A DNA stretch of 64,000 nt from Cellvibrio sp. UBA7661 (GCA_002483365.1 DLHT01000011.1:186001-250000), one strand, 5' to 3'. Counted from the first letter of the stretch, positions 1 through 8,188 are shown. The notes: generated from the letters alone by a model not told the origin. Numbers and translations are program-made.

Positions 1-1
1 C

Positions 2-193
2 AGTGAGCATGCGCCGGTATCCCTACAGCTGGCGGGCCCGGTTTTATGTTGGCCCTGGATTATCATCCTGCCGCTGCGCAATCCGCAAACCGCAAAAGTA
101 ATCACACTTCCTATCTTTAGCGATGCGTTAACGGTATCAGACAATGCGTGCTTGCGCCGATGGCTGCAGGCATGCCTGATACCGAAAGGTTAA
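2..193 (+). CDS. YgfX family protein, 3' end only (partial)
   Basis: The open frame entering from the left edge ends at TAA 191-193 and gives the last 63 residues of a protein with a hydrophobic stretch (CWPWIIILPL) followed by a tail of the type seen at the end of YgfX/CptA-like inner-membrane proteins (PIFSDALTVSD, then CLRRWLQACL). In Pseudomonas the ygfX gene lies tail to tail with nadB, exactly the geometry here, and YgfX is linked to the SdhE flavinylation factor. The identification rests mostly on this neighbourhood, because the N-terminal membrane part lies outside the window. The stop is 8 bp from the end of nadB, so the two genes converge with no room for a conventional terminator. 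Confidence 0.6.
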   Translation, partial: SEHAPVSLQLAGPVLCWPWIIILPLRNPQTAKVITLPIFSDALTVSDNACLRRWLQACLIPKG

Positions 194-201
194 GACTCCT
201 G

Positions 202-1827
202 TTAATAGTCCTTGCTGACAATCACATCCTGCCCGGCAAAATTGGTGGGCACCAGAATAGTGTCGCGTGCAATAGGTGATTTATCGGGGTAGTCCAGCGA
301 GAAGTGCAAGCCACGACTTTCTTTGCGCTCGTTGGCCGAGCGGATAATCAACTCTGCAACCGTTGCAAGGTTGCGCAGTTCGATCAAATCGCTGCTGACA
401 TTGTAATTGCTGTAATACTCGGCAATTTCTTTTTGCAACAGCTTGATGCGATGGGTCGCGCGCTCCAGCCGCTTATGGGTGCGCACAATCCCCACGTAGT
501 CCCACATAAAGCGACGTAACTCGTCCCAGTTGTGGGAGATCACAACATCTTCATCAGAGTCCCTTACCCGAGACGTATCCCATTGGGGTGATAACTCCGG
601 TGATTGGATCTTGTCCAATTTGGCAAGGATGTGTTGCGCTGCCGACTGCGCGTACACAATACATTCCAGTAGGGAATTACTGGCCATACGATTGGCGCCA
701 TGCAATCCGGTGAACGAAGTTTCGCCTATCGCATACAAATGCTTCAAATCAGTTTGGCCATTGTTATCCACCATAATCCCGCCGCAGGTGTAATGCGCGG
801 CCGGAACCACGGGAATGGCTTCTTTGGTGATATCAATCCCGAACTCAAGACAGCGGGCTTTCACTGTAGGGAAGTGCTCGCTGATAAATTCCTCGGATTT
901 ATGGCTGATATCCAGGTAAACACAATCGCATCCCAGACGTTTGATCTCATGGTCAATTGCGCGTGCAACTATATCGCGCGGAGCCAGCTCTTCACGTTCA
1001 TCAAAGCGCGGCATAAAGCGTTCACCGCTGGGCAAGCGCAAATAAGCACCTTCACCGCGCAAGGCTTCGGTAATCAAAAAGTTTTTCGCGCGCGGGTGAT
1101 ACAGACAGGTCGGGTGGAATTGGTTGAACTCCATGTTGGCGACACGGCAACCTGCACGCCACGCCATAGCGATACCATCACCGCTGGCGCTGTCGGGGTT
1201 GCTGCTGTAGAGGTAGACCTTGCTTGCGCCGCCTGTTGCCAACACCACCACTTTGGCTTGAAACACATGGACTGCGTCATTTTTGTTGTCGAGCACATAC
1301 GCGCCGCTGCAGCGCAGTTTGCGCGAGTTGGCATCGGCCTGGGAGATCAGGTTGATCGCCACATGATGCTCAAAAATATCGATATTGGCTTGATTTTGGA
1401 CGCGCTCAATCAAAGTGGAATGCACGGCTTGGCCGGTTGCATCGGCGCTATGGATGATGCGCCTATGGCTGTGGCCACCTTCTTTAGTTAGATGGTAATC
1501 GCCGTTATTGTGCTCTTTGGTGAAGTTGACGCCCTGGTTAATCAGCCATTGGATTGCATCTTTGCTGCGTTCGACAGTAAAACGTACGGCATCTTCATGG
1601 CATAGGCCTGCGCCGGCAACCAGTGTGTCGGCGACATGGGCATCGATAGAGTCCTGATCATCGAGGACCGCGGCAATTCCCCCTTGGGCAAACCAGGTTG
1701 ACCCCAGATTGATTTCATTTTTACTCAAGACAGCAACTTTTGCTTGCTGTGCCAGACTGAGTGCCAGGGTAAGACCTGCGGCACCTGAGCCGATGACCAA
1801 AACATCGTATTGATAGTGTTTTTTCAT
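202..1827 (-). CDS. nadB: L-aspartate oxidase NadB
   Basis: Flavoenzyme that oxidises L-aspartate to iminoaspartate, the first step of de novo NAD synthesis, in the cytoplasm. The 541-residue product has the N-terminal FAD dinucleotide-binding motif GSGAAG (13-18), the succinate dehydrogenase/fumarate reductase-type GSTWFAQGG segment (42-50), the active-site region GGHSHRR (117-123) and the C-terminal helical domain with the RNLATVAELI segment. Length is normal for the family. It is transcribed away from rpoE; the same divergent nadB/algU arrangement is known from Pseudomonas. The 365-bp divergent gap holds both sets of promoters. I see no sign of damage. Confidence 0.97.
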   Translation of the reverse strand: MKKHYQYDVLVIGSGAAGLTLALSLAQQAKVAVLSKNEINLGSTWFAQGGIAAVLDDQDSIDAHVADTLVAGAGLCHEDAVRFTVERSKDAIQWLINQGVNFTKEHNNGDYHLTKEGGHSHRRIIHSADATGQAVHSTLIERVQNQANIDIFEHHVAINLISQADANSRKLRCSGAYVLDNKNDAVHVFQAKVVVLATGGASKVYLYSSNPDSASGDGIAMAWRAGCRVANMEFNQFHPTCLYHPRAKNFLITEALRGEGAYLRLPSGERFMPRFDEREELAPRDIVARAIDHEIKRLGCDCVYLDISHKSEEFISEHFPTVKARCLEFGIDITKEAIPVVPAAHYTCGGIMVDNNGQTDLKHLYAIGETSFTGLHGANRMASNSLLECIVYAQSAAQHILAKLDKIQSPELSPQWDTSRVRDSDEDVVISHNWDELRRFMWDYVGIVRTHKRLERATHRIKLLQKEIAEYYSNYNVSSDLIELRNLATVAELIIRSANERKESRGLHFSLDYPDKSPIARDTILVPTNFAGQDVIVSKDY

Positions 1828-2192
1828 TCAAGAAATCCGATCAGAGGAATCACAACCACAGTGAGGGAAAATGGAGTATTGGTTTGCTCGCAGTATACCA
1901 AGCCTCCGGTTTAATAACCCCGTATAATCGCATGATGAACTTTTTATGGCAGGTTTGGTCTATGAGCGAGCAACTGCTGATAGGTTTACCCGATGGCCTG
2001 ACAGTTACATATACGCGTAACCATGCTTTTTTGGTTCAGTGCTTATATTAATTACACCAGGCAATCGTGCGGGATAACTACTGGATAGACCAGTAGGTGA
2101 GTTTGATGAAGCCAGTACAGCAGCCAATAAGTGTCGGCGTGCTGGTATAGTTGGCCTGTAACCAATTTGGTTAGGCACTTGGGGGTTAGAGA
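1828..2192. other. Divergent nadB / rpoE intergenic region
   Basis: This 365-bp gap carries a TATAAT hexamer at 1923-1928 and, just downstream, a sigma-E-like promoter (1937-1963) reading into rpoE. If that promoter is used the rpoE transcript would have a leader of roughly 225 nt, long for a sigma factor gene. A 29-codon frame (1962-2051) lies here but starts inside the -10 element and is not called a gene. Confidence 0.6.
1937..1963 (+). promoter_or_regulatory. Sigma-E/AlgU-like promoter of rpoE (autoregulatory)
   Basis: GAACTT (1937-1942), a 16-nt spacer, then TCTAT (1959-1963) match the AlgU/sigma-E consensus GAACTT-N16/17-TCTGA at the -35 and at three of five -10 positions. Autoregulation of rpoE/algU from such a promoter is known in Escherichia and Pseudomonas. 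Read by eye, without scoring. Confidence 0.55.
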
Positions 2193-2783
2193 ATGACAGC
2201 GCAATTGGCGCCTGATGTTGATCAGCAACTGGTCGAGCGAGTTCAAAAAGGCGATAAACGCGCGTTTGATTTGCTAGTGATTAAGTACCAGCACAAGGTA
2301 TTGGCAGTAATTAGTCGTTTTATCCGTGATCATGCCGAGGCTCAGGATGTAGCCCAAGAGGCCTTCATTAAGGCATATCGTGCCTTGCCCAATTTTCGCG
2401 GCGACAGTGCGTTTTATACCTGGATTTATCGCATTGCGATCAACACAGCCAAGAATCACATAGTGGCGCGTAACCGTCGTCCGCCGACCAGTGATGTCGA
2501 GATCGAAGATGCCGAGTTTTTTGATGGCAACGATGGTATGCATGAGCTAAATACTCCGGAGCATAACCTTCTTTGTAACGAGCTGCAGGATACTATCGCC
2601 CAAGCGTTCCAGGATTTGCCGGATGATTTGCGTACAGCGGTCACCCTGCGCGAAATGGATGGCTTGAGCTATGAAGAAATTGCAGAAGTGATGGAGTGTC
2701 CGGTGGGGACTGTGCGTTCGCGTATTTTCCGGGCGAGAGAAGCAATTGATAAGCGTATCAAACCCTTAGTCGAAGATTTTTAA
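2193..2783 (+). CDS. rpoE: RNA polymerase sigma-E factor (RpoE/AlgU)
   Basis: Extracytoplasmic-function sigma factor controlling the envelope stress response. The 196-residue protein has region 2 (AQDVAQEAFIKAYRALPNF, then TWIYRIAINTAKNHI) and region 4 with the helix-turn-helix LSYEEIAEVMECPVGTVRSR near the C-terminus. Length matches AlgU. Its neighbours downstream, rseA, rseB and rseC, are the anti-sigma factor, its periplasmic partner and a membrane accessory protein, as in the algU-mucABC cluster. Transcription probably comes from the sigma-E-like promoter at 1937-1963. Unusually, 213 bp with a hairpin and a second sigma-E-like promoter separate it from rseA. Confidence 0.97.
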   Translation: MTAQLAPDVDQQLVERVQKGDKRAFDLLVIKYQHKVLAVISRFIRDHAEAQDVAQEAFIKAYRALPNFRGDSAFYTWIYRIAINTAKNHIVARNRRPPTSDVEIEDAEFFDGNDGMHELNTPEHNLLCNELQDTIAQAFQDLPDDLRTAVTLREMDGLSYEEIAEVMECPVGTVRSRIFRAREAIDKRIKPLVEDF

Positions 2784-2804
2784 TCATGTTTCGAGCATAG
2801 GGCG

Positions 2805-2826
2805 CAGGGGTAATGCAAGTCCCCTG
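2805..2826 (+). other. Hairpin between rpoE and rseA
   Basis: CAGGGG (2805-2810) and CCCCTG (2821-2826) form a 6-bp perfect stem with a 10-nt loop 22 bp after the rpoE stop. The following bases are GAAAAATTT, not a run of T, so it is not a typical intrinsic terminator. It could be an attenuator or an mRNA-stabilising end for rpoE. Confidence 0.4.
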
Positions 2827-2856
2827 AAAAATTTGCACAATTTTTTGTAATTCTTT

Positions 2857-2883
2857 GAACTAATCGGCTATCGTCCAGTCATA
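2857..2883 (+). promoter_or_regulatory. Sigma-E-like promoter ahead of rseA
   Basis: GAACTA (2857-2862), a 16-nt spacer and TCATA (2879-2883) resemble a sigma-E promoter. The start point would lie about 105 bp before the rseA ATG. If real it lets the anti-sigma factor be made separately from rpoE. Confidence 0.4.
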
Positions 2884-2996
2884 AAAAGCAACTGAGCTGC
2901 ACCTTGTTGGAGCAGCTTTCTGGCTAAATATGAATGCAATGTATTAATAATAGTTTGTACAGGCTAGCTAGTATCTTTTAAGAGGCATCAGCGAGA

Positions 2997-3728
2997 ATGA
3001 CAGAGCAAACCCAATCCCCAATGCTTGCAGAATCCTTATCAGCACTGATGGATAACCAAGCGTCCGAGCTGGAAATTCAACGGTTGTTGAAGGCATTGGA
3101 AACCGATCCGGAGATTAAATCTACCTGGTCGCGCTTCCAGATTGCCAGTGCAGGCCTGAAAGGGGATTTGCCCGTGATGGCATCCGCTGATTTTGCTGCG
3201 CGGATCAGTGCGGCAATTGATGAAGAGCCGGTCTATTCTGCAACTGCCAAAACGACTCCTGCTACTGCTACAAACCCTGGCGTTACCGAAAGCGGAAATG
3301 TTGTCGCTTTGCCTTTGCGCTGGTGGCAGCAAGCTGGTCGTGTTGCAGTGGCTGCCTCGGTTGCCGGGGTGCTGATTGTAGGTGTCCAGCAGTATCAATC
3401 AGTCGATCCACAATCAGTACAAATGGCCGCCAATACTCCGGCAGTAACACCCGCACCAAGTGTTGAAACCAAAGGCGTGAATCTGCCATCAGGCATTAAT
3501 GCACCGGCGTTGTCTGCACGCACTGTTGCGGTTCAAAGCGGCTACGAGTCGCGCCCGCAAGAAAACCGTCGGGTAATGTATGTTCCTCGTCAGGAAGCTG
3601 CGCCGGTTTATAATGAAGATATTAGTACTTACGTCAATCAGCTTATTCAGGAGCATACCGATAACGCCTCTCACAACAGTGGCCAAGGTATGTTGCCGTA
3701 TACCCGTGTCATCCTGATAGAAGAATAG
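2997..3728 (+). CDS. rseA: Anti-sigma-E factor RseA/MucA
   Basis: Single-pass inner-membrane protein that sequesters sigma-E through its cytoplasmic N-terminus until it is degraded under envelope stress. The N-terminal domain (about 8-60) has the RseA/MucA pattern ESLSALMDNQASELEIQRL followed by TWSRFQIA. One membrane segment lies at about 112-131 (AGRVAVAASVAGVLIVGV), with a 110-residue periplasmic tail. At 243 residues it is slightly longer than Pseudomonas MucA. A GAGG element about 9 nt before ATG 2997 supports the start. The gene follows rpoE and precedes rseB, the standard order. Confidence 0.93.
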   Translation: MTEQTQSPMLAESLSALMDNQASELEIQRLLKALETDPEIKSTWSRFQIASAGLKGDLPVMASADFAARISAAIDEEPVYSATAKTTPATATNPGVTESGNVVALPLRWWQQAGRVAVAASVAGVLIVGVQQYQSVDPQSVQMAANTPAVTPAPSVETKGVNLPSGINAPALSARTVAVQSGYESRPQENRRVMYVPRQEAAPVYNEDISTYVNQLIQEHTDNASHNSGQGMLPYTRVILIEE

Positions 3729-3804
3729 TTTTACGCCCGGTTCGTTGCATTAACAGGTGGAGCGGTTATGCTGCTCCCTTGATCCACTCTCCATCGAGCC
3801 CAGA

Positions 3805-4854
3805 ATGTTTACCATCACTTGTTTTCCTTTGTCTTTTTGTGCCGGTTTGCGTACTTCTCTCCGTATTTCCCTGTTACTTCCTGCGTTATTGGCCTCTGGT
3901 GTCTGGGCGCAAACAGATGTTGTAACTCCTTCTGATACCCATTCTTCTACGCAGCATGAACAGCAACAATCGGAAAGTTCGCAATCGTCTGCGGTTGCCC
4001 GGCTTTTGCAAAAAATGGCCAGTGTTCCCCATACGCTGAACTACAAAGGCTCATTTACTTATCAACATAAAGACAATCCTGCTTTGCAGAGTTATCGGAT
4101 TCTCCACTGGGTTGAAGATGGGGTAGAGCACGAACGCTTGCAGCAGTTGAATGGCACTGAGCGCGAGTTTTTACGCTCCGGCAAAGCCATAGGATGCGAG
4201 ACCTTGGGCGACCAATTACTGCAAGGAAAAGTCAGCCAGTTAGGGGCGAACATTGCGCGCCTCGATCAGCTGTACCGTTTTGAAATCCGCGGCCCTGAAC
4301 GTGTTGCCGGACGCGATGCCACTGCCTTGTTGGCATTACCAATAGATGGTTTTCGTCATAGTCTGTTGTTGACTATTGATAACGAGACAGGGTTGGTGTT
4401 GAAGTCATGGTTGGTCGATGAGTCGGCTCGCGCGCTTGAGCGCTATCAATTTATTGATTTGGAATTGAATCCCGATATCACTGCTTTTCAGCAGCAACCG
4501 GTTGCGCAAACCCAGCGCTCTACTATTTCCCAGTTATCAGAATGCAATCCTGCCGGGCTGAAGCAACCTGAACATTGGCTCATTGATTGGGTTCCGCCGG
4601 GTTTTGCTTTTGTTGGACAGCGCAAGGTGCGCAGCCAAATTGAGATGTTGATGTATACCGACGGGTTGACGACTTTTTCAATCTTCATCGAACCAACAGA
4701 GGCGGCTATTCCCGAAGGCGTGGCGCAACGTGGTGCAACTTTGGCGGTAATGGATTCGTTGAGTATTAAAGGGAAAAATTATCGCATTACAGTAGTAGGG
4801 GAAATACCCGTCGTCACCGCCCAAAAAATTGCGCAAAATATAAAGGGGAGTTAA
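3805..4854 (+). CDS. rseB: Periplasmic sigma-E regulator RseB/MucB
   Basis: Periplasmic protein that binds the RseA periplasmic domain and protects it from proteolysis; family members also sense lipoprotein or LPS signals. The frame stays open upstream to GTG 3757, but I choose ATG 3805 because it places a signal peptide (LRISLLLPALLASGVWA) near the N-terminus; the product is then 349 residues. The mature part has the MucB/RseB features LLQKMASVPHTLNYKGSFTY near its start and the C-terminal GFAFVGQRKV / DGLTTFSIFIE segments. It lies 76 bp after rseA, in the same operon. Confidence 0.93.
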   Translation: MFTITCFPLSFCAGLRTSLRISLLLPALLASGVWAQTDVVTPSDTHSSTQHEQQQSESSQSSAVARLLQKMASVPHTLNYKGSFTYQHKDNPALQSYRILHWVEDGVEHERLQQLNGTEREFLRSGKAIGCETLGDQLLQGKVSQLGANIARLDQLYRFEIRGPERVAGRDATALLALPIDGFRHSLLLTIDNETGLVLKSWLVDESARALERYQFIDLELNPDITAFQQQPVAQTQRSTISQLSECNPAGLKQPEHWLIDWVPPGFAFVGQRKVRSQIEMLMYTDGLTTFSIFIEPTEAAIPEGVAQRGATLAVMDSLSIKGKNYRITVVGEIPVVTAQKIAQNIKGS

Positions 4855-4938
4855 TCCTTTCTGTTTGCGATTACTTCGCGATGTATGTTTCTGGTAGTTA
4901 ACGTTGTCGTTGTTAACTTCATGTGTGGGGTGGGGAAT

Positions 4939-5412
4939 ATGATCCTCGAAACTGGCCGTATTATGGCTATTGAATCGCACGGTGTTTGGGTGGAAACCAT
5001 CCAAAAATCCGCTTGTGGTTCATGTAAGGCAGAAAAAGGTTGCGGCCAATCACTGATTAACAAGTGGGATGGCCATACGGCTTATCTTTGGGTGTTGCTG
5101 GAAGGGCGCAATCCAGCGGATTACCAGCTGGGCGATGAAATCCAGATCGGTATTCCGGAAGAGGTTGTCGCTAAAGGGGCAATGCTTGCTTATATGGTGC
5201 CGTTGCTGACATTGGTCATTGCAACGACGCTTGCCCATTATCAATTTGCCCACGAAGGTATCACCACCCTCAGTGGTTTGGTTGGGCTGGTGATTGGTGG
5301 GCTGATTGTGCGTTGGTATTCACAGCGTACGCGTCTGGATAATGAACTCCAACCAGTGTTGGTTGATGACCGTAAGCCCCTGCATATTTATCAGGCCGTT
5401 GAGCAGCATTGA
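4939..5412 (+). CDS. rseC: SoxR-reducing system / sigma-E accessory protein RseC/MucC
   Basis: Small inner-membrane protein of the RseC/MucC family; RseC is linked to sigma-E control and to electron transfer that reduces SoxR. From ATG 4939 the product has 157 residues, a cysteine cluster SACGSCKAEKGCGQ (Cys26, 29, 35) able to bind an Fe-S centre, and two membrane helices at about 81-98 and 108-125. The frame is open to 4885, but the GGGGTGGGG purine stretch just before ATG 4939 and family alignment favour the shorter form. It is the last muc-type gene; the next gene is arfB, not the protease gene mucD. Confidence 0.9.
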   Translation: MILETGRIMAIESHGVWVETIQKSACGSCKAEKGCGQSLINKWDGHTAYLWVLLEGRNPADYQLGDEIQIGIPEEVVAKGAMLAYMVPLLTLVIATTLAHYQFAHEGITTLSGLVGLVIGGLIVRWYSQRTRLDNELQPVLVDDRKPLHIYQAVEQH

Positions 5413-5413
5413 T

Positions 5414-5830
5414 ATGTTGCGCGTGAACGCCTCTATTGTTATTCCCCTGAACGAAATTGAATGCACGGCCATGCGCGCACAAGGCGCGGGCGGGCAAAAT
5501 GTCAACAAGGTGTCGAGTGCGATACATTTGCGGTTCGATATTCCTCATTCATCGCTCAGTGAATTTTGTAAAGCGCGCTTGTTGGCGTTAGGCGATAAGC
5601 GTATCACCAATGATGGTGTGCTCGTTATTAAAGCGCAGCGTTTCCGGACCCAGGAACAAAACCGTGAAGATGCGTTGGCGCGCTTACAGGAAATTATTCT
5701 TGAGGCAGTAAAAGTTGAAAAACTGCGCCGTGCGACCAAGCCGACATTTTCATCAAAGCAGCGTCGGATGGATGCAAAAACCCAGCGCAGCACCATCAAA
5801 TCCAATCGGCAAAAAATTTCATTCGATTAA
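5414..5830 (+). CDS. arfB: Peptidyl-tRNA hydrolase / ribosome rescue factor ArfB
   Basis: Releases peptides from ribosomes stalled without a stop codon. The 138-residue protein has the class I release-factor catalytic motif GGQ within AGGQNVNKVSSA (GGQ at 26-28) and the basic C-terminal tail (KQRRMDAKTQRSTIKSNRQK) that enters the empty mRNA channel. The frame is open into rseC, but ATG 5414 gives the family length. It starts one base after the rseC stop, so it is probably translationally coupled to the sigma-E operon. The 3' end is two bases from the convergent glycosyltransferase gene. Confidence 0.93.
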   Translation: MLRVNASIVIPLNEIECTAMRAQGAGGQNVNKVSSAIHLRFDIPHSSLSEFCKARLLALGDKRITNDGVLVIKAQRFRTQEQNREDALARLQEIILEAVKVEKLRRATKPTFSSKQRRMDAKTQRSTIKSNRQKISFD

Positions 5831-5832
5831 AA

Positions 5833-6897
5833 CTAAACACTTTCAAGCAAACGCGAATCTGCTGTCGGTTGCGCGAGTATTTCCTGCCATAATTGTTGCT
5901 GCAATCCGCTGATATCTTCACTGCCACCTTGCATCAACCAATTCACTAATGCCTTGGCAACATCTGGATAGTTGCGCGGCTGTGCCGGTGGCTTTTGCGG
6001 CAGCCACTCACGCAGTGTTGCAACATCAAAACGTTTTGTTGCTTTGCCATAACCTAATTGTTCAAGTGCGATGGCATTGGACTTTTGTTCAACTTGCCCA
6101 GCCACAGGTTGCACTAGTAATTTTTTTCCCAAATGAATCGCTTCACTGGGCAACTCGAATCCCGCACTGCAAATAACACCTTCGCAGCGATGCAGATCTT
6201 GTTGGAAACCTTCGCGTGAAAATGGACGTACATGAATATGTCCATCATCGTAAGCGGCATCAACAGGTTGATAAACAAAAAAATCATACTCTGGAAATTC
6301 ACGCAATTGCGGGACTATGTCATCAAGCCCTGCAAATGGGAGATAGACCAGATAATGTTTGGGGGTGGAAGTATTCGGGTAGTGCGATGCTTCTACCAGA
6401 GGTGGCAATATCGGTTGGTTGAAATGATGCCAATGCAAACCGACTGGTAGTGTCACAGGCGCAAAGTTATGCATAAACCAATCAACAAAAAAATTGTTAC
6501 CTACCTTGGGAATGTCATAAAAAAATGCATTTTGGTGAGATATGCCGATGACTTTTTTTCCTGCGCGTTTGGCTGCCCAGGCAGATACAGGTTCAAAATC
6601 ATTGATAATGAAGTCATAGCCTTCGACATTCACTTTTTTAACATCCTGATAAAGCTGGGCAATATTGGATGTCATCATAGTTTTGAAAAATTGTATTTTG
6701 CCGTTTTGTGTGGCAAAGGTCATACCACGATAAGACTGAAAATCACCAAAGACTTCCATATCAAAAAATTTATCACGTTCCCGCCCGGAAAAAACCCAGT
6801 CAACTTGTGCACCAACGGCTGCAAATGCTTTCGCCATAATGCGGGCACGAGTCGTGTGGCCGTTACCCGTCCCCTGAACTCCATACAATATTTTCAT
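5833..6897 (-). CDS. MJ1255/VC2487 family glycosyltransferase
   Basis: Predicted GT-B-fold glycosyltransferase of the MJ1255/VC2487 family; the acceptor is unknown. Visible signs are the N-terminal glycine-rich GVQGTGNGHTTRAR, the central FIINDFEPVSAWAAKR and GISHQNAFF segments, and the C-terminal donor-binding type run GVICSAGFELPSEAIHLGKK with PVAGQVEQKSNA. The 354-residue length is normal. Downstream on the same strand is nothing; upstream, 63 bp away, is the PAP2 phosphatase gene, so the two may be cotranscribed and act in envelope lipid or glycan metabolism. That functional link is my inference. Confidence 0.85.
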   Translation of the reverse strand: MKILYGVQGTGNGHTTRARIMAKAFAAVGAQVDWVFSGRERDKFFDMEVFGDFQSYRGMTFATQNGKIQFFKTMMTSNIAQLYQDVKKVNVEGYDFIINDFEPVSAWAAKRAGKKVIGISHQNAFFYDIPKVGNNFFVDWFMHNFAPVTLPVGLHWHHFNQPILPPLVEASHYPNTSTPKHYLVYLPFAGLDDIVPQLREFPEYDFFVYQPVDAAYDDGHIHVRPFSREGFQQDLHRCEGVICSAGFELPSEAIHLGKKLLVQPVAGQVEQKSNAIALEQLGYGKATKRFDVATLREWLPQKPPAQPRNYPDVAKALVNWLMQGGSEDISGLQQQLWQEILAQPTADSRLLESV

Positions 6898-6960
6898 GTG
6901 TTCTCACTAAATAAAATTTTTGGAGTTAATGAAGTTGATTACACATGCAATTAAATGAAA

Positions 6961-7503
6961 TTAGTGCAGTGCAACCAGCAATGAGTGCAAGTAAATTCCC
7001 CAGAAGGCGCAGGCGCTACCCAGCAATGCGCCGGCAACCAAATCAGTCGGGTAGTGCACGCCTAATAGCACACGGCTAATGCCAATTGCGCTGGCCCAAA
7101 TGAAACACGGTATGGCAAAAACTGGATAAAAATTCATGACCAGACAAGCAAACAAAAATGCTGCAGCGGTATGCCCGGAAGGAAAACTAAATTGGTCGGA
7201 TGGTGTAATCCACGCTTGATAGCTGGAAATTTTTACTGCAGGGCGATCGCGTTTGATGAGATTTTTCAAGAGTAAATACAAGCTCACATCAAACGTGTAC
7301 GCAATAATTCCCGCCCAAAAAAATGTTGCACCCGTGTGAGGTTCGAACATCAGTAATGCGAGTGCAATAATGAAATAAACGGGGCCATCACCTGTGTGTG
7401 AAATGAGTCTGATAGAGCGACGATATTGAAATCCTTTAGTCACATGTAGCCACAAGAATGCCAATGTATCCAAATGGTGGACGCGCTGTAAAAAAGTATT
7501 CAT
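6961..7503 (-). CDS. PAP2-family membrane phosphatase
   Basis: Membrane-bound lipid phosphatase of the PAP2 superfamily, acting on phosphatidic acid, undecaprenyl pyrophosphate or a similar lipid phosphate. All three catalytic motifs are present: KRDRPA (84-89), PSGHT (108-112, acid His) and SRVLLGVHYPTD (143-154, nucleophile His150). Four or more hydrophobic helices span its 180 residues. It lies directly upstream of the glycosyltransferase on the same strand and divergent from dgkA, another lipid-phosphate enzyme, which suggests a small lipid-recycling neighbourhood. Substrate cannot be told from sequence. Confidence 0.88.
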   Translation of the reverse strand: MNTFLQRVHHLDTLAFLWLHVTKGFQYRRSIRLISHTGDGPVYFIIALALLMFEPHTGATFFWAGIIAYTFDVSLYLLLKNLIKRDRPAVKISSYQAWITPSDQFSFPSGHTAAAFLFACLVMNFYPVFAIPCFIWASAIGISRVLLGVHYPTDLVAGALLGSACAFWGIYLHSLLVALH

Positions 7504-7595
7504 GATTCACCGCCTGTAAATGAGTTGCAGATGAAATCGTGCCAGTGGATTACTGGCGTCCATTTATTAGTAACATTCTTGTGTGACTATTTTGT

Positions 7596-7621
7596 GAACT
7601 TGAAAACCATTCACTATCTAC
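7596..7621 (+). promoter_or_regulatory. Sigma-E-like promoter ahead of dgkA
   Basis: GAACTT (7596-7601), a 15-nt spacer and TCTAC (7617-7621) lie 25 bp before the dgkA ATG. The -35 is perfect; the spacer is at the short end of the accepted range and the -10 matches in three of five positions. Confidence 0.4.
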
Positions 7622-7645
7622 ATATTGCTATCGGGAGATGAATTA

Positions 7646-8017
7646 ATGGGTAAGCCAGGCAAAACCGGTGTGGCGCGTATCGTCGATGCTTTTGGTTATT
7701 CGATGAAAGGCTTCGCCGCCGTATGGAAATATGAGGCTGCTTTTCGTCAGGAGGCGGTACTGGCAATTATTTTGATCCCTGCTGCCTTTTGGTTGGCGCA
7801 GACCCATATTGAACTCATACTGCTAATCAGCAGTGTGTTTTGGGTATTAATGGCTGAGTTGGCTAACTCGTCTGTAGAGGCGGTAGTGGATCGCACGGGA
7901 TCAGAGCGACACGAATTATCCGGGCGCGCCAAAGACATAGGTTCAGCGTTGGTATTTATCAGTTTGATGTTGTTGGTCGTGGTTTGGGGCATCATCGCCT
8001 ATAACCGTTTTGCTTGA
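7646..8017 (+). CDS. dgkA: Diacylglycerol kinase DgkA
   Basis: Small trimeric inner-membrane kinase that phosphorylates diacylglycerol to phosphatidic acid, recycling the by-product of membrane-derived glucan or LPS modification. The 123-residue product shows the family hallmark ELANSSVEAVVDR (71-83) and RAKDIGSA (94-101) with three membrane helices. ATG 7646 is chosen over upstream TTG 7625 because GGGAG lies 8 nt before it. It stands alone on the plus strand, divergent from the PAP2 gene, and ends at a terminator at 8039-8072. Confidence 0.95.
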   Translation: MGKPGKTGVARIVDAFGYSMKGFAAVWKYEAAFRQEAVLAIILIPAAFWLAQTHIELILLISSVFWVLMAELANSSVEAVVDRTGSERHELSGRAKDIGSALVFISLMLLVVVWGIIAYNRFA

Positions 8018-8038
8018 TCCTGCTTTAATTGCAACAAG

Positions 8039-8072
8039 CCCCGGCAGTGTGGTTATTGTCGGGGTTTTTTTA
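8039..8072 (+). terminator. Intrinsic terminator after dgkA
   Basis: CCCCGGCA (8041-8048) pairs with TGTCGGGG (8059-8066, one G-T), followed by a run of seven T. Confidence 0.8.
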
Positions 8073-8188
8073 TGTGCAAAATAAATTTATGGATGAATCT
8101 CTTTTGATGGATTGCAGGTAATAAAGCTTTACTGTAAATTACGCGTATTGTTAATTATCATATTTATATGTGCAGATAAGAATCCAAC

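Noticed and set aside
700..1491. 263-codon plus-strand frame across nadB
   Set aside because: It lies entirely in the antisense of a complete, motif-bearing nadB and has no ribosome site; a shadow frame.
1962..2051. 29-codon frame upstream of rpoE
   Set aside because: Its ATG overlaps the -10 element of the sigma-E-like promoter, so a transcript from that promoter would not contain it, and it has no ribosome site.
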